NCBI GenBank assembly: GCA_963556255.1
Contig: OY744607.1
Location: 47,647,437 to 47,711,436, forward strand
DNA length: 64,000 nt
Reading direction: 5' to 3'
Origin: Allolobophora icterica
Taxonomy: Eukaryota > Annelida > Clitellata > Crassiclitellata > Lumbricidae
Each line of letters opens with the position of its first letter. The stretch's first letter is position 1. The position numbers and the translations under genes are program-made. Shown piece by piece: positions 11,083 through 23,348 of the stretch. A model generated the notes under the pieces. That model had not been told where the DNA came from, did no database searches, and worked only from the letters and a program-made list of their open reading frames with translations.

Positions 11083-11807
11083 TCGCGTGAGGAGATCGAC
11101 GACAACGACGAGATGGCATCATCATTATGATGTAAGCGTCGTTGGCGGTCGAGATGGAATGATGACGGACGAAAAGCCAGTCTCCACTGGGTCAACAATG
11201 AAGGCAGCTAGGCCGAGGTGTAATCGGACACCACACAGCCAAGGTGTAATAGGACACCTCGCGGCTAGGATGTAACCAGACACCGCCCGCGCTGCAGGCG
11301 AGCGACGACCCGTGTCTCGAGGAGCAATCTGACACTAATTGATGATAGCTTGACGTGGGGAGGGGGCTGACCGATGCACGCTGAAGTTCCTACTTAACGG
11401 AAGGAAGAGGAGAACACGGGACTGTTACTACTGACGCGGGCGACGCGTGAACATCGGTCGAGCGATCAACATCGAGAGGACGACCAGCGCCAGGCGGCAG
11501 AGTATAGTCCGTCAGATTCAGTGACTGACGCGAAAGAACGATCTGTAGTTAGGCTGTACGAAGCAACATTTGAGATAGTCCGATTTAATATCTAAACGCT
11601 TTAATACTACGTGGAAGTTCCCGTAGAGTTAGTGTATATATATTTGTTTCTTTAATTAAATTCATTTATTAATTAAACAAAGTTCGTCGTGAATCTTCTA
11701 TAGAAAAGTTAGGCACGTTAAGTAAAAGTGCAAGTAAAAGAACAAGCAATCGAGGGTCGACATCAACACACGGCAAACACACGACTGGGCGACCTCAGAT
11801 TGCGACA
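11081..11807 (+). repeat. 5' LTR, 727 bp
   Basis: Begins TGTCGCGTGAGG and ends GATTGCGACA, giving a perfect 6 bp inverted terminus TGTCGC/GCGACA. By eye it is identical over its full length to 15824-16550. An AT-rich zone near 11630-11680 includes TATATATATTTG, a possible TATA element, and AATTAAA motifs that could serve 3' processing. Confidence 0.97.
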
Positions 11808-11808
11808 T

Positions 11809-11826
11809 TGGCACAGTCGACAGGAT
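11809..11826 (+). promoter_or_regulatory. Candidate tRNA primer-binding site
   Basis: One base after the 5' LTR the sequence reads TTGGCACAGTCGACAGGA. The TGG start matches a tRNA 3' CCA end, at the expected place for minus-strand priming. The cognate tRNA was not identified. Confidence 0.6.
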
Positions 11827-12109
11827 TTTCAACTGAAGACGTCACGACGAAAAGCGGAACCGGAAACGGAAAAGAGGAATCTCAACAGATCGGGACCAGC
11901 GGCGAATACAACCCTTCGCAACTGGAGAAATCGAGTGCCGGACTCCGGAGACGAAGGACTCGAAGGAACCGACAGCAACAGGCAAGGACGAGGAACAAGA
12001 GCGCCAACGGACGACCGACCATCGCTAGCAACGACGGACGGGAGTGGCAACGGAGGACAGCGGATCAGCCAAGATACCAAAAGACGGAACACGCTCGACG
12101 TATCAGAGG

Positions 12110-12316
12110 GTAAGTCCTTACTGGTAGTCGTGGTAATCTGTGAGGTTGCGGTTGAGGTCTGGATGAGGATTGGTGTGCGAATAGCCGAGGCTTTTGCGTA
12201 GCTCCTTTTGCTCAGTTCTGTTCTTGTTGTATTTGTGGTAGAATTTTAGGACGTTGTTTTCTTTGATTTCTGACCAGCGGTGACTCTCCTCTAACTTACT
12301 TATCTTTTTCTATTAG
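12110..12316 (+). other. Candidate leader intron, 207 bp
   Basis: The donor AGAGG|GTAAGT at 12110 is a consensus 5' splice site; a pyrimidine-rich tract TCTTTTTCTATTAG ends at 12316, 18 bases before the ATG at 12335. Splicing would not join the upstream short frame to gag-pol in phase: the two upstream frames meet stops soon after the junction. It would therefore only shorten the leader and remove upstream stops. This is prediction from motifs alone. Confidence 0.4.
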
Positions 12317-12334
12317 TGTGCGGACTGTTGGAAG

Positions 12335-15300
12335 ATGGATAAGTTGTCGGCATGGAAAAGAATGATGGTGCGCAACATACCCCATCACAGACTAGTCGCA
12401 TATCTGATAAAGATGGGACTAGAAGAGAAGGAATGGGATCCCATGAATATGAACCAGCTCCGAGAGGCTAGCGCTGAAATAATTGTTTCTGGACGGGAGG
12501 CCCCGCCAGAAGTAAGTGAGGAAGTAAGCGCAGGTAGCCTAGATAGCATTATTAACGCGACAGTGCAGAGGCAGCTAGTCGAACTCAAACGACTAAAATA
12601 CGAGAGAAAGGAAGTGGAGAGAGCGGAGAAGAGAAAAGAAGAGGAGGAGGAAAGGCAGAGAAGGATCGAAGAAGAGAGAGAGAGGAGACTAGAAGAGGAA
12701 GAAGAAAGGCAGAGAAGAGAAGCGAGAGAGGAAGCGGATAAACTGAGGAAAGAAGAAAAAGGGGAAACGGAGAAGCAGAGGAGAGAAGAGAGAGAGGAAG
12801 CGGAGAAGAGACTCAGGCTGCTTGAGGAGAGTGCGGAGAGGAGAGAGGAAGAGAAGGAGGAAAGGCAGAGAAGGATCGAAGAAGAGAGAGAGAGGAGACG
12901 ACAAGAGAAAGAAGAGAGACTGAGGCTCCTTGGGGAGACGCAGGCTGAGAAGCTCAGGATAAGTAGAGAGGAGAGCAGGCTGCTTGAGGAGAAGCGGGCT
13001 GAGAGATTAAGGTTTCAGGAGAAATTGAGGAAAGAAGAAAAGGAGGAAACAGAGAGACTCAGAATGCTAGAGGAAAAGCAGGCTGAGAAGCTCAGGCTTC
13101 AGGAGGAGAAGCAGAGGACAGAAGAGAAAGAGGAAGCAGAGAAATTAAGGCTTCAGGAGGGTAAGACGGAGGCACGCTACGCGAAAGCGCCAGCACCTCC
13201 TCAGACGACAGCTAAACAGACGGACACGTGGACTGACCGACCGGGAGGGACACAGACAAATAACAGGACAGACGGACGTCCAACCCCCGACGAGATTAGA
13301 AAGCGTGGCCTTTGTTTCCTATGCTTTTCTCCAGACCACAGAGCTAAACTGTGCTCGAAGAACAAACAAATTAAAAGCAAGCAGGTGAGCGCGTGTGCGG
13401 TCCAGCCAACCGTGACCAGAGCTCAAGACAGACAGGCAGACAGACAAAGCGAGACGCGACAAGACGGACCGCCATCGATACAAGAGATAGACCAGCATGC
13501 ATTACCGACAAGCCCGGATTGCATTGACGTGGAGGAGACTTATGTAAGAGAGTACATGAAAGTGTATATTACGGGGCTCCCTGTGACATCGTCTCTAATA
13601 GATAGCGGGGCCGAATACAATTGTGCGCGAGCAGAACTAATCAGGCCGCTCAACCTACCTGTGGTCAAGCAGATAGAGGTGAAGGGGCTGAACGGTCAAT
13701 CAATGATTGTGGACGTGGTGCGGCTGAGACTAAAGGGGTCTCAGGCCGGCGAGGACAGCGAGGGGGAGGTAAATTACGCCCCTGATGTTCGGATATGGGC
13801 GGCACTCATTAAAGACCTTAATGAACCGTTAATTATCACGCCCACTACAGCCGACTTGCTGCGCGAGACAGCGTTGTATTCGAGTCACGCGGCCAGCGCT
13901 CCTGAAATAGACCAAATTTCAGAAGCGCAGGCGGTCGCAAGGACTGAGACGAGTGAGGAAGAGGAGAGAGGGGAGGAGGTAGAGGGACTTAGGACGCTGA
14001 TAGGCGAGGATTACTTCACGGTCGCTCAAGCAGACAGTGGGAGTATAGGAGAAATCAGTCCCGAAGAAACGGATAATGAAGAGCTATTCTTCAATCCTGA
14101 GATTCCACCCCCACCCAAGGAAGACACAATAGTAGGCAGAAGCAAGATGGCGGCCGAACAAGCACAATGTTCGACACTAGCACCATTCTTGGCCCACGGG
14201 AAAATTGGGGCGAAGAGCTTCTTCACTGAAGACAATTTGCCCTTTCATAAAGACAAAATAGCTGGGCATTCTGTAAAACAACTGTGCTTGCCTAAAGAGA
14301 GAATAGACAAAGTCATCATCCAATCACCGGAAGCGCGAGGAGCAAAGAAGGAGGGCCAATGGCAAGGCCCGGCCATCATCGCTCAGGTGAAATCGCCCTA
14401 CACATACATCGTGGAAATAGGGGGCAAAAGGCGCTTACTACACGCAAATCGGATTCGCAAATATAACGAAAGAATACAGCAAGCATTGATTAACAATTGC
14501 TCCATTCTGTTCGAGAAGGACGAAGACTTCGGTCACGGGGAAGCGGTGGGTAGCTTCGTCACGAGGCAGACAAAGCCCAGTGCACAAGTAGACCCTATTG
14601 CCGTTGCACACTTAACGGTACCCGAGCGGAAACAGCTGTTTAGTCTGTTAGACAGGTTTCCAGATGTGTTCTCGGACAAACCAGGTTTCTGTCCCGTCCT
14701 AGAACACACAATCACTGTTAGCGCGGAGGTCAGGCCGAAGAGTTTGCGAGCCTATAAGGTGCCGGAACTGCTCAAACCGGAGATGGAGAAGCAGACCCGC
14801 GAACTTTTGGCCCTAGGTATTATCACTCCCTCACATAGTGACATGGCAGTACACTCGATGACGTGGCCGGATCACATGAAACACCTAGAGAAATACTTAA
14901 TGACTATTCAACAGTCGGGTCTGACCCTTAACATTAAGAAGAGTTCGTTTGCTAGGCGACAAACAACGTTTGTAGGTCACCTGATCGGATCAGGGAGCAT
15001 TGAACCGGATCCTATGAAAATCGCAGGGCTAGGGAAAATCCCTCAACCCGAGTCCAAAAAGGACATACGGAGATTAATTGGTTTCTTCAGTTATTTTAGG
15101 AACTTCATCCCTAACCTGGCTGAGACAGCCAGAATTCTCACTGACTTGACCCAGAAATCGGTGCCTGCTAAGATACCCTGGCGAGTTGAACATCAAAATG
15201 CGCTAGATAAACTTACGCACGATTTGAATAACGCTGTATATTTGCAGACAATTGACTACGGCAGAGAGTTTGGTCTATCGACTGACGCTTCAGACAAAGC

Positions 15301-15634
15301 AGTCGGTTGCTGCTTATTCCAAATCCAAGACGATGGAACAGAACGGCCAATATGTTTCGCCAGTTCTAAATTAGATGCTACGCAAGCGCGTTGGTCCACT
15401 GTGGAACGCGAAGCGTATGCTGTAATCTTTGCGTTGAAGAAGTTTAGGAATTGGATTTTTATGTCAAGGACCACCCTCTATTCTGATCACAATCCCTTGA
15501 CTTTCCTAACTGCTTCTACGCCCACAAGTGCTAAACTTGCGAGGTGGGCTCTGGCACTCCAGGACTTTGATATCGCTTTTAAATATCGTCCGGGGGCGCT
15601 GAATATTCCCGCTGATCTTTTGTCCAGACTATGA
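12335..15634 (+). CDS. Gag-protease-(integrase remnant)-RT remnant-RNase H polyprotein
   Basis: 1099 codons in one open frame. Residues 1-70 are a gag N-terminus (MDKLSAWKRMM); 85-285 are a Glu/Arg/Lys-rich coiled-coil stretch; C327-C330-H335-C340 is a CCHC zinc knuckle; D423-S424-G425-A426 is the retroviral-type aspartic protease site. About 625-660 (HKDKIAGHSVKQLCLPKER) resembles the stretch just before the integrase HHCC finger, and 674-712 (GQWQGPAII to HANRIRKYNE) resembles the integrase C-terminal domain. The HHCC finger and DDE core between them are gone. RT starts near 765; after LLALGIITPS (about 823-832) it jumps to DMAVHS (D836), the tail of YxDDIAVHS, so roughly 100-130 palm residues are missing. 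RNase H is intact in outline with D984, E1026 and D1051, ending ADLLSRL. Both deletions keep frame. The product could supply Gag, protease and RNase H but cannot reverse transcribe or integrate by itself. Confidence 0.9.
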   Translation: MDKLSAWKRMMVRNIPHHRLVAYLIKMGLEEKEWDPMNMNQLREASAEIIVSGREAPPEVSEEVSAGSLDSIINATVQRQLVELKRLKYERKEVERAEKRKEEEEERQRRIEEERERRLEEEEERQRREAREEADKLRKEEKGETEKQRREEREEAEKRLRLLEESAERREEEKEERQRRIEEERERRRQEKEERLRLLGETQAEKLRISREESRLLEEKRAERLRFQEKLRKEEKEETERLRMLEEKQAEKLRLQEEKQRTEEKEEAEKLRLQEGKTEARYAKAPAPPQTTAKQTDTWTDRPGGTQTNNRTDGRPTPDEIRKRGLCFLCFSPDHRAKLCSKNKQIKSKQVSACAVQPTVTRAQDRQADRQSETRQDGPPSIQEIDQHALPTSPDCIDVEETYVREYMKVYITGLPVTSSLIDSGAEYNCARAELIRPLNLPVVKQIEVKGLNGQSMIVDVVRLRLKGSQAGEDSEGEVNYAPDVRIWAALIKDLNEPLIITPTTADLLRETALYSSHAASAPEIDQISEAQAVARTETSEEEERGEEVEGLRTLIGEDYFTVAQADSGSIGEISPEETDNEELFFNPEIPPPPKEDTIVGRSKMAAEQAQCSTLAPFLAHGKIGAKSFFTEDNLPFHKDKIAGHSVKQLCLPKERIDKVIIQSPEARGAKKEGQWQGPAIIAQVKSPYTYIVEIGGKRRLLHANRIRKYNERIQQALINNCSILFEKDEDFGHGEAVGSFVTRQTKPSAQVDPIAVAHLTVPERKQLFSLLDRFPDVFSDKPGFCPVLEHTITVSAEVRPKSLRAYKVPELLKPEMEKQTRELLALGIITPSHSDMAVHSMTWPDHMKHLEKYLMTIQQSGLTLNIKKSSFARRQTTFVGHLIGSGSIEPDPMKIAGLGKIPQPESKKDIRRLIGFFSYFRNFIPNLAETARILTDLTQKSVPAKIPWRVEHQNALDKLTHDLNNAVYLQTIDYGREFGLSTDASDKAVGCCLFQIQDDGTERPICFASSKLDATQARWSTVEREAYAVIFALKKFRNWIFMSRTTLYSDHNPLTFLTASTPTSAKLARWALALQDFDIAFKYRPGALNIPADLLSRL

Positions 15635-15812
15635 TTGAGGAGAAGGCGGACTACCATGTAAGGCACCGCGACAACTGTAAATATATTTCTAACTGTGCTG
15701 ATATTTTGTATTTTCATGGGAACGACGAGGACATGGTCTGGAGGAAATCGGCGGAGGGAACGACATCATTCTCAGCCGGGAGGCGAACCAATGACTGGCT
15801 TTGTCCTCCCCC

Positions 15813-15823
15813 GGGAAGGGAGG
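15813..15823 (+). promoter_or_regulatory. Polypurine tract
   Basis: GGGAAGGGAGG directly abuts the 3' LTR, the position used to prime plus-strand DNA synthesis. Between the gag-pol stop and this tract (15635-15812) no further frame of note is seen. Confidence 0.85.
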
Positions 15824-16699
<876 letters not shown>

Positions 16700-16756
16700 G
16701 GGGAAGCGGCTGCGCTCTGAGGGTCAGACCATTTTGTGTGTGCATGTTTAATGCAT

Positions 16757-16925
16757 GTCAAATCAAATCAAAAAATCTTTATTGCAACCAACAACAGAAT
16801 AATAACGAATTATGTTTAAAGATTACATTCAAGAGTATGCTGAGTATTGACTGCAGAGGGTGGCCCCAAAGGGATACAATCCCGCTAGGGAAGTCACCCC
16901 ATCAGCAACTTACACATTTATAGTA
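16757..16925. repeat. Dispersed repeat X, fragment 2
   Basis: Starts TCAAATCAAATCAAAAAATC, then TTTATTGCAACC, and ends with AATCCCGCTAGGG, the same design as fragments at 5300-5475 and 24512-24660. Confidence 0.5.
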
Positions 16926-17059
16926 ATATGACTGGTTACATAATTTTCTTGTTTAGTTCTTCTTAAGTAACTTTCTTAACTAATATTCTTAACTAAGGGA
17001 CTCTGCGCACACCCCATCCGGCCATCCAGGCGTCTGAAGGGAGCCCTGTTTTCGGCAAA

Positions 17060-17240
17060 AAGGTCAACCATTCATCAAATCATTCACCGTTCATCAACCA
17101 CGTTTTTAGTCTTATTTTAAATTCATAGCGATTCGATGAGGAGCGAATTTCTAAAGGTATAGTATTCCAAATTTGTGGTCCCGATGCTTTAATACTGAAC
17201 TCCCTTGTGTTTGTACGAGCTCTAGCAGAGCGATACGTAG
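17060..17240 (-). pseudogene. LINE (CR1/L2 type) ORF2 C-terminal relic
   Basis: A reverse frame reads RSARARTNTREFSIKASGPQ, then IWNTIPLEIR and FKIRLKTWLM, the typical last 60 residues of CR1/L2 reverse transcriptases. Upstream parts are absent. A degenerate GTATGCAT repeat follows on the plus strand to 17340. Confidence 0.65.
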
Positions 17241-17463
17241 TAGCACTCCTCGTATGCATGTACGTATGCATGTACGTATTCATGTACGTACGTATGTAAG
17301 TAGAAATAATGAATGTATGTATGTGTGCATGTATGTGGACATCTGTGTAGTATATAGCGTCTTCAGTAACCTTAAGCTGTAAATATCCAGTACATTACTT
17401 TCCATTATAAAAGCAAAAAACTGTCATAATTGGAGATCGCCAGAAGAAGCGAAAAACAAGAAA

Positions 17464-17643
17464 CCATATTTAACTAATTAATTTTTATTTAAACACGCTA
17501 GACATTTATTTTTAGCATAATTTAAAATAAATGTTTAATTATAAGCTTTGTTTTCATATTTAACTAATTAATTTTTATTTAAACACGCTAGACATTTATT
17601 TTTAGCATAATTTAAAATAAATGTTTAATTATAAGCTTTGTTT
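17464..17643. repeat. Perfect 90 bp tandem duplication (2 copies)
   Basis: CATATTTAACTAATTAATTT starts at 17464 and again at 17554; the copies appear identical across 90 bp. It is AT-rich and unique in the window. Confidence 0.93.
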
Positions 17644-18440
17644 TCTACAAGATAATCAGTCAAACGTGTAGCAAGATGCAATTGAAGCCCAGTAAAATAA
17701 CGACGAGGCCTAGCCTATAAGCTACCGACTAAACGTGTACAATGGCAATTCGATACGCAATAGCCTACATTTTAATCATAGTTAAACCAATAAGTTTATG
17801 AATTATCATAGACCCGTTTGTTGCAGGACGGGTTAGGTTTGTGCAATTCAACATTAGTACCTTGAATTTGTTCGTTTGATAAGTTCTGCTTGCAGACATA
17901 GATTAATGGAGGGTTTGGAAACCGTATTTAAGTATTGTGCCCTGAGGTGTTTGACATCTTCAACCAATTCCTTCTGTTAACACACTGTCGGCTAAGCTTC
18001 TACGCGTATCATTTGGAGCCAAGGTGCCCCGAATTCCGGAAACTTTCTTTAATAGCTACTACATTATATAGCGCATTGATTTAACGGTTTTCTAGCGGAA
18101 TTCGAGAATCCCCGAGCTGCGTTGTTTCTGTTACGGAAGTAAGTTAAGTTACGGAACTCCACAGACGAGGTAAAGTTCAGACGAACCTTCTACACAAATC
18201 TACAGAATCGGATGGATTGACTCTGCCGATGCTAGTTGGAACAAATGAACTTTGCACCGACTGACTCCTTGGTCCAAGCGTATGGTAGTAATGGTACGCC
18301 ATTGTTGAAATCGACTTTGAAAGGCGACTCCACTGGACCCGCATAGAATCCATTTTCCTCGACAGACATCTCTATCAGAGGGAAACAAATCATCTCAATG
18401 ATATCATCTTCTATTCTAAAACAAGGGGCCTGTAAGAGGT
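17644..18440. other. Unique intergenic sequence
   Basis: No coherent frame, repeat or RNA signal found. It contains a few TAGGCCTA-type palindromes, common throughout the window. Confidence 0.5.
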
Positions 18441-18459
18441 TAGCTCGTAGAACAGGACG

Positions 18460-18760
18460 AAATGAGACAAGGTATGGTCATGTACGGTAGAAAATGGTAA
18501 GGTGTCGCTAGATAAATTATGTTAAGGTAAGCTGAGACAGGTATGGCAAGGCAAGGTTTTGCAAAGTATGATAACGTAATTAGGGTAAAGTAAGGCAAGT
18601 TAAGGTATAGCATGGTAAGATAAGGTAAGCCAAAACATAGGCACCCTACGCTACTATAGCGTATGACGGTTAAGTGTGTGGCAATGTAAGATAGTTTAAG
18701 TAAGAGAAGGAATGACAAGGTAAGATGGTGAAGAAAGGCATGGTTAGATAATGCTTTAAG
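18460..18760. repeat. Degenerate AAGGTA-type simple repeat
   Basis: Loose repetition of AAGGTA/AAGGCA words over 300 bp, an old decayed short tandem repeat. Reverse frames through it are Leu/Tyr/Thr-rich artefacts. About 18761-19150 is unique apart from a short local duplication of AAGATGTGTATGGCCCT (18938 and 18980). Confidence 0.65.
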
Positions 18761-19154
18761 AAATACGAAGAAAAGGAAAGCAAAGCTATGTAATTACGAT
18801 TCAGTAATGTTTGTGCTAATGGAACAAACTAAAGCCGTTCTACTTACTTTCTGATTGATGACTTCCTCCAGCGAGTGACGGACGGTACATATTTCTTCCT
18901 TGATAGCTGCAGACGAAACAAGTAATTGACGAAATATAAGATGTGTATGGCCCTTACAGTCTTGTATAATGATGCAACATAAGATGTGTATGGCCCTAAG
19001 AGTCTTTTATATCTGTCCGAATAACCTTGTTCTCTGGTTATTCAATTCAGAAGCAAATGGATGTTCCCAAAATCCGCGTTGTACTAAGTTTAGTCTAGAT
19101 ATTATATGGGCGCGTGTACAGCATACAATTATTGGTAATGGATCTCTACTTTGC

Positions 19155-19440
19155 TAACGCATAAGCCTTGTGGTTATTACACAAGCGAGTCAGAGACGCG
19201 TATGGACTGACGGTGCAACGGGTGCAGCTGGTGAGACAGACACAAACACGAACGAACAGACGGACGGACAGACGGACGGACGGACACGCAAACCATGCCC
19301 TGGATCTTCTGTGCTTTTGAAACTGAAGGTTTTCCGTTGTGGGTTTTCGGAATTTTCCGGCAAGGTTTTTGGTGGTTAACCTGTGTTTAGATAAAACCAC
19401 GAGGTGTTCGCAAAATATTCAGATTTTCCGGAATTGCAGT
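19155..19440 (+). repeat. Dispersed repeat Z, inverted partner at 39965-40215
   Basis: GCATAAGCC with GGTTATTACACAAGC, a GGAC-rich run (19256-19290), CTGGATCTTCTGTGC and GGTTTTCGGAATTTT are all found in reverse order and orientation at 39965-40215. The pair is two copies of one family in opposite orientation about 20.5 kb apart. Confidence 0.7.
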
Positions 19441-19971
19441 CGACCATCTGTAATGTAATCGTATTCTCGAGATTTATATAGCGGCAAACCAGCGGAGTCA
19501 CGGGAACCAGCGTATTCGTAGACGCTCAGTCAAAACAAAATCGATAGGCAGGCAGTTACCAAATCGATTTCAGGTCAAGATCCAAGGGGTCAGACAGGCA
19601 GCCGTACATTACAGAGGGCCAATTAGAATTATGCATTGGCGCCGTAGCAGTTACTACTTAACGTAATATTATAGGACATTTGTGTTGCGCTTTATTAAGC
19701 CCAGCCATTGTCGAATAACTTGATTAGGCTACTGACATGTTAAACATTACACGTTAGAGTTAGGCTAAGCGCTGTACGTTGCCTTACGCTTGCTTTTAAT
19801 TTAATTTACTCAATTTAATTACCTTTGATTTATTTATTTATTCAGCATTAATTAGGGCCAACTCTTTGAACTGCCTTCCAACCAGTGCCACAAAGAAACA
19901 ACGTGCAACAGTGACAACAGGTCTTGGATTTCTTCGCATGGGTATAAGCTCTAAACCGAAGCAACCATGTT

Positions 19972-19974
<3 letters not shown>
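19441..19974. other. Intergenic with dispersed-repeat fragment
   Basis: About 19490-19610 resembles, in inverse orientation, the 138 bp extra stretch at 6771-6908. The remainder shows no feature. Confidence 0.5.
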
Positions 19975-20038
<64 letters not shown>

Positions 20039-20265
20039 TTCTCGCTCACAGTCTGTTTATCTCTGTCTCTGCCTGTCTCTTTATGTATGTATGTATGTAT
20101 GTATGTATGTATGTATGTATGTATGTATGTATGTATGTATGTATGTATGCATGTATGTATGTATGTATGTATGTATGTATGTATGTATGTATGTATGTAT
20201 GTATGTATGTATGTATGTATGTATGTAGGTATCTATGTATCTATGTATATATGTATGTATGTCTA

Positions 20266-20325
<60 letters not shown>

Positions 20326-20335
20326 GCTCTCTTTC
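19975..20335. repeat. Compound microsatellite (AT)n, (GTAT)n, (GTCT)n
   Basis: (TA)n at 19975-20036, (ATGT)n at 20083-20260 and (GTCT)n at 20266-20332. Overlapping open frames of Tyr-Ile, Met-Tyr-Val-Cys and Cys-Leu-Ser are repeat artefacts. Confidence 0.97.
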
Positions 20336-20339
20336 ACTC

Positions 20340-21047
20340 TCTCCAGAGATCCTTTCTCTCTCTCTCCAGAGATTCTTTATATCCCCCAGATACTACAGTT
20401 AAGACAATTAAAAATCAAAGCTGTGTCTGATCCTGGGTTGGCCGAGTCCTGATCCTCTAATATATAATTTTTGTAGGTTAAGGACGATTGTGCTATAGGC
20501 CAACGTATCCAATGGATGACGTTAGATCTTAAGGTTTGGTGATGCTGCTGCTGCTGCTGATGATGATGATAGTAATAACTGAATAACTGGGACCAATCAA
20601 TAAATTTGCTTAGGTTGATTAAATGAGAGACCTGGTAGGCCTACCCGGTGATCGCTTGCAAAAACCGACACCAGATATCGCCAGAATGTAATCCATAGTG
20701 GATGTGATATTTTTGTCTATTCCATAAGTTCCAAATTACTTAGGCAGCGATCATTGATGCAACATATTCATTCACTGTTGCGCTATAGACGTTCTAATAT
20801 AAGATTAGAAATAACTTAAATCAGACTTACTAACTTATTTACTCACATGCATTTTGAACATAAGAACCGTTTCAATGTAGCTCAGCTATCAACATAAGTT
20901 TGACTCCATTGCTTGAGTCATTTAATTTTCTCTGACTTAAATCTTTTTATGACTTTTTAAAAAGCGCTGTAAGGCTCCTTACTTAATTGCAGCCGTAATC
21001 TCTGGATTTCTGCAGCGTTCACGCCCTGCTTGAAATTTCAGTTTTAT
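20340..21047. other. Unique intergenic sequence
   Basis: Contains short (CTG)n/(ATG)n at 20541-20570; otherwise no feature is recognised. Confidence 0.5.
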
Positions 21048-21429
21048 ACCTAAACCAGAGCCGTTTTAAGGAGTTTGGGGGCCCTAGGCACAATCCGCAC
21101 AAACCCTAACTTGCCTTAAAAGTAACCCGATTTCATCCTCAATCTCTCAGTCTCAGATATATTGCATTAATGCATTGAATGTGCTGTGTCATTTTGTTAA
21201 ATTTGTTAATATAGTACTATTACTAAACTCATACTAACACAGCTTACACAACAACCTTTGTACTACAAGTGTAAAATAAAAGTTTAGTTAACATGCGTTA
21301 CAAAGTATTGAGCAAATGTTTGCTATACGTGGATTGTGACTTTGTCACGACATTTTCTTACAAACAACGCTTTCGTGTTTTGCTCTGACCAAAGTCTCTC
21401 ATAAAATCATCGAAATTCAAAGTAGCGGT

Positions 21430-21990
21430 ACTTCACTATCCAGACAACCCGCTCCACCTGATCCTCCTCCCCTCTCAGTCTTTCTCGACCACCACTCACC
21501 TCAAGTTCTCCAACCGAGCCATATCCAACACAGCATCACGACTGGAACCATCTCCCCCTGAATTCCGCAGTTTCTCAGTTCCTGCATCTTCATTGCAACC
21601 CGTCCTTCATCCTCCTCCTCATGTTCCTCTGTCTATCACCCCCGGGCTTTCCACTCAAAACTGAATTCTCACGTTTTCAAGTATTCCTAACCTGACTTGC
21701 CTTCAAATTATTCTCGCCATAAATGACACTCCCCCTTGACAGTTTCACTGCCTCCTCTCTTGATCTGGCCTCCAGGAAAACGGACTCGGACCTCTTCGGA
21801 CTATTCTCTGGAAACCCGGGTCCTCTGATTTGATTTGGCCTTCTGGAAACTGAACTCGGACCTCTTTTGGCCAACTCTCTGGAGACCCCCAGTCACCCCC
21901 ACTGATTTGACGTAGCGCTCGTGAATAGGCTGGTGCCCCGCGCTTAGCCTTCGACTGGCGCGTTAGAAATTTGGAAATTACGATTGCGAT
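21430..21990 (+). pseudogene. L2-like LINE C-terminus plus 3' UTR, nested in the hAT element
   Basis: Plus-strand frames show a Pro/Ser-rich stretch (RSTSPDPPPLSVF, then PRAFHSKLNSHVFKYS) matching the last part of L2-type LINE proteins. It continues into a 3' region with an internal tandem duplication of about 80 bp (CTCGGACCTCTT repeated near 21787 and 21854) and ends with GACGTAGCGCTCGTGAATAG, TTAGAAATTTGG and a (GATTAC)n-type tail at 21975-22000. This 3' end recurs through the window. Confidence 0.65.
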
Positions 21991-22290
21991 TACAATTCGT
22001 TGAAGCGTCCAAGGATATCATTCCAGAGAATGGTGAAGAATGCAATATCCAACTTATCCATCTTTTTCTTAGAGCTGCTGCTTCATGGGAAATGTCTCTA
22101 GGTTAGGCCTAGTGGTCTTTGTCTTGTGCAATCTCATCAAGAGCTGCTTGAACTTCTTTGTACTCAAGACAAAGAGCCTTCACAGCATCAGCATGAGCGG
22201 ACTATCGCGTATCTGACAAGCGTTTCACTACTTTGCGTTCATGTCCTAAACATATGTCTCCTGGAGACCTGGACATGACACGATGCGTTC
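21990..22290 (-). pseudogene. hAT/ZMYM-type transposase fragment
   Basis: The reverse strand reads KRLSDTR, SAHADAVKALCLEYKEV, LDEIAQDKDH and, in continuation, KKMDKLDIAFFTILWNDIL. This succession is characteristic of the central region of hAT-like transposases (SDTRW..R..A..AL and FWNDIL motifs). In-frame stops follow SDTR and the DKDH region. It belongs to the enclosing hAT element. Confidence 0.65.
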
Positions 22291-22523
22291 ATGCCACGAA
22301 AAAGGCATATGGTTTTTGAACAAAGTCGAATGCAGACCGCAGCGACTTTTGTTTTAAAAGTGCTATTATTCTTACTTTTCTTAATTTGCAGAATTGGTGC
22401 TTGTTAGAACATAACTTATAATATTGTTATCTTATTTCTGGGTCGTCGCGGGGCCCCTCTGTTGCGCGGGGCCCTAGGCCCGTGCCTCGCGTGCCTAGGC
22501 CTTAAAACGGCACTGACCTAAAC

Positions 22524-23340
22524 TAGTCAGTATTATATAAACTGATCAATTATGAAACAAGTATAAGCTTATACGTACGAATCGTTTTCGCCAAGAGCAA
22601 CGAATGTTTATTTGCGTGTAATAAACTGCAGATCTCTTAAGACTTAGTAGTCAATCGCTAATTTCTTTCTCGAACAGGTTCTGTGATATAAGTTATAAAC
22701 ATTTCAAACCTCTTTCTATATATAGCTGCTGGCTTAATTAACCACGCCGGCGGAAAAACCGCACTTCATATTATAACTGGAAATATTGAGAGATGGGTTT
22801 AGTTTCACGGTTTTACCTGACTTGCAGTTATTTCGGACTCGGCTCTATCGCGTGACGTAGGTCTAATAAAACCACTCCAGACTGAACGAATCACGGATGA
22901 GAGGTTTATGTGCTGAATACGTAACGAAGCAACGCATAAGGTGGTTGCTGTTTGCTTGCTCGTTTGAAATGCCAGACAGACATACAGACACACAAATACA
23001 CAGATACACAGACACACAAATACGCATAGACTAACAGACAGACAGACAGAATAACTCACTGACTGACTGGCACAGACGGACGGACAGACGTTTTCCTAAT
23101 GTCCCACAACGAAGTTAACCTTGGTTTTGATAGGCTATTAGAATATAATGTAATTTTATAGAACCTAATCCGATGCGATCTAATGCAACCTGCCATCGAA
23201 GTGATTGTTATGCCAACATTGTATAATGTAATTTAATGTATTTTAATATAGCTTCATGTAATGCCAATCATCCTAACGTAATCCATGCAATGCGATGCCA
23301 TGTGAAATTATGCTTTGTAATAAGACGTAACTTAGTAGAC
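22524..23340. other. Intergenic, GACA-rich tract
   Basis: About 22974-23060 is a degenerate GACACACA/GACAGACA run; 23150-23330 is a loose TAATGCAA repeat. No gene is supported. Confidence 0.55.
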
Positions 23341-23348
23341 CTATGCGT

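Larger units (their letters stand above)
21056..22515 (-). mobile_element. hAT element, 1460 bp, with nested LINE tail
   Basis: A perfect 8 bp target duplication ACCTAAAC (21048-21055 and 22516-22523) flanks it. Termini are CAGAGCCGTTTTAAGG and CCTTAAAACGGCACTG. Inside are a LINE 3' end (21430-21990) and a degraded hAT-type transposase fragment on the minus strand (21990-22290). GGGGCCC-rich subterminal segments lie at both ends. Confidence 0.92.

Noticed and set aside
12335..15634. Host gene derived from a gag-pol sequence (domesticated)
   Set aside because: It is bounded by intact identical LTRs, a primer-binding-site candidate and a polypurine tract, so it is best read as a mobile element.
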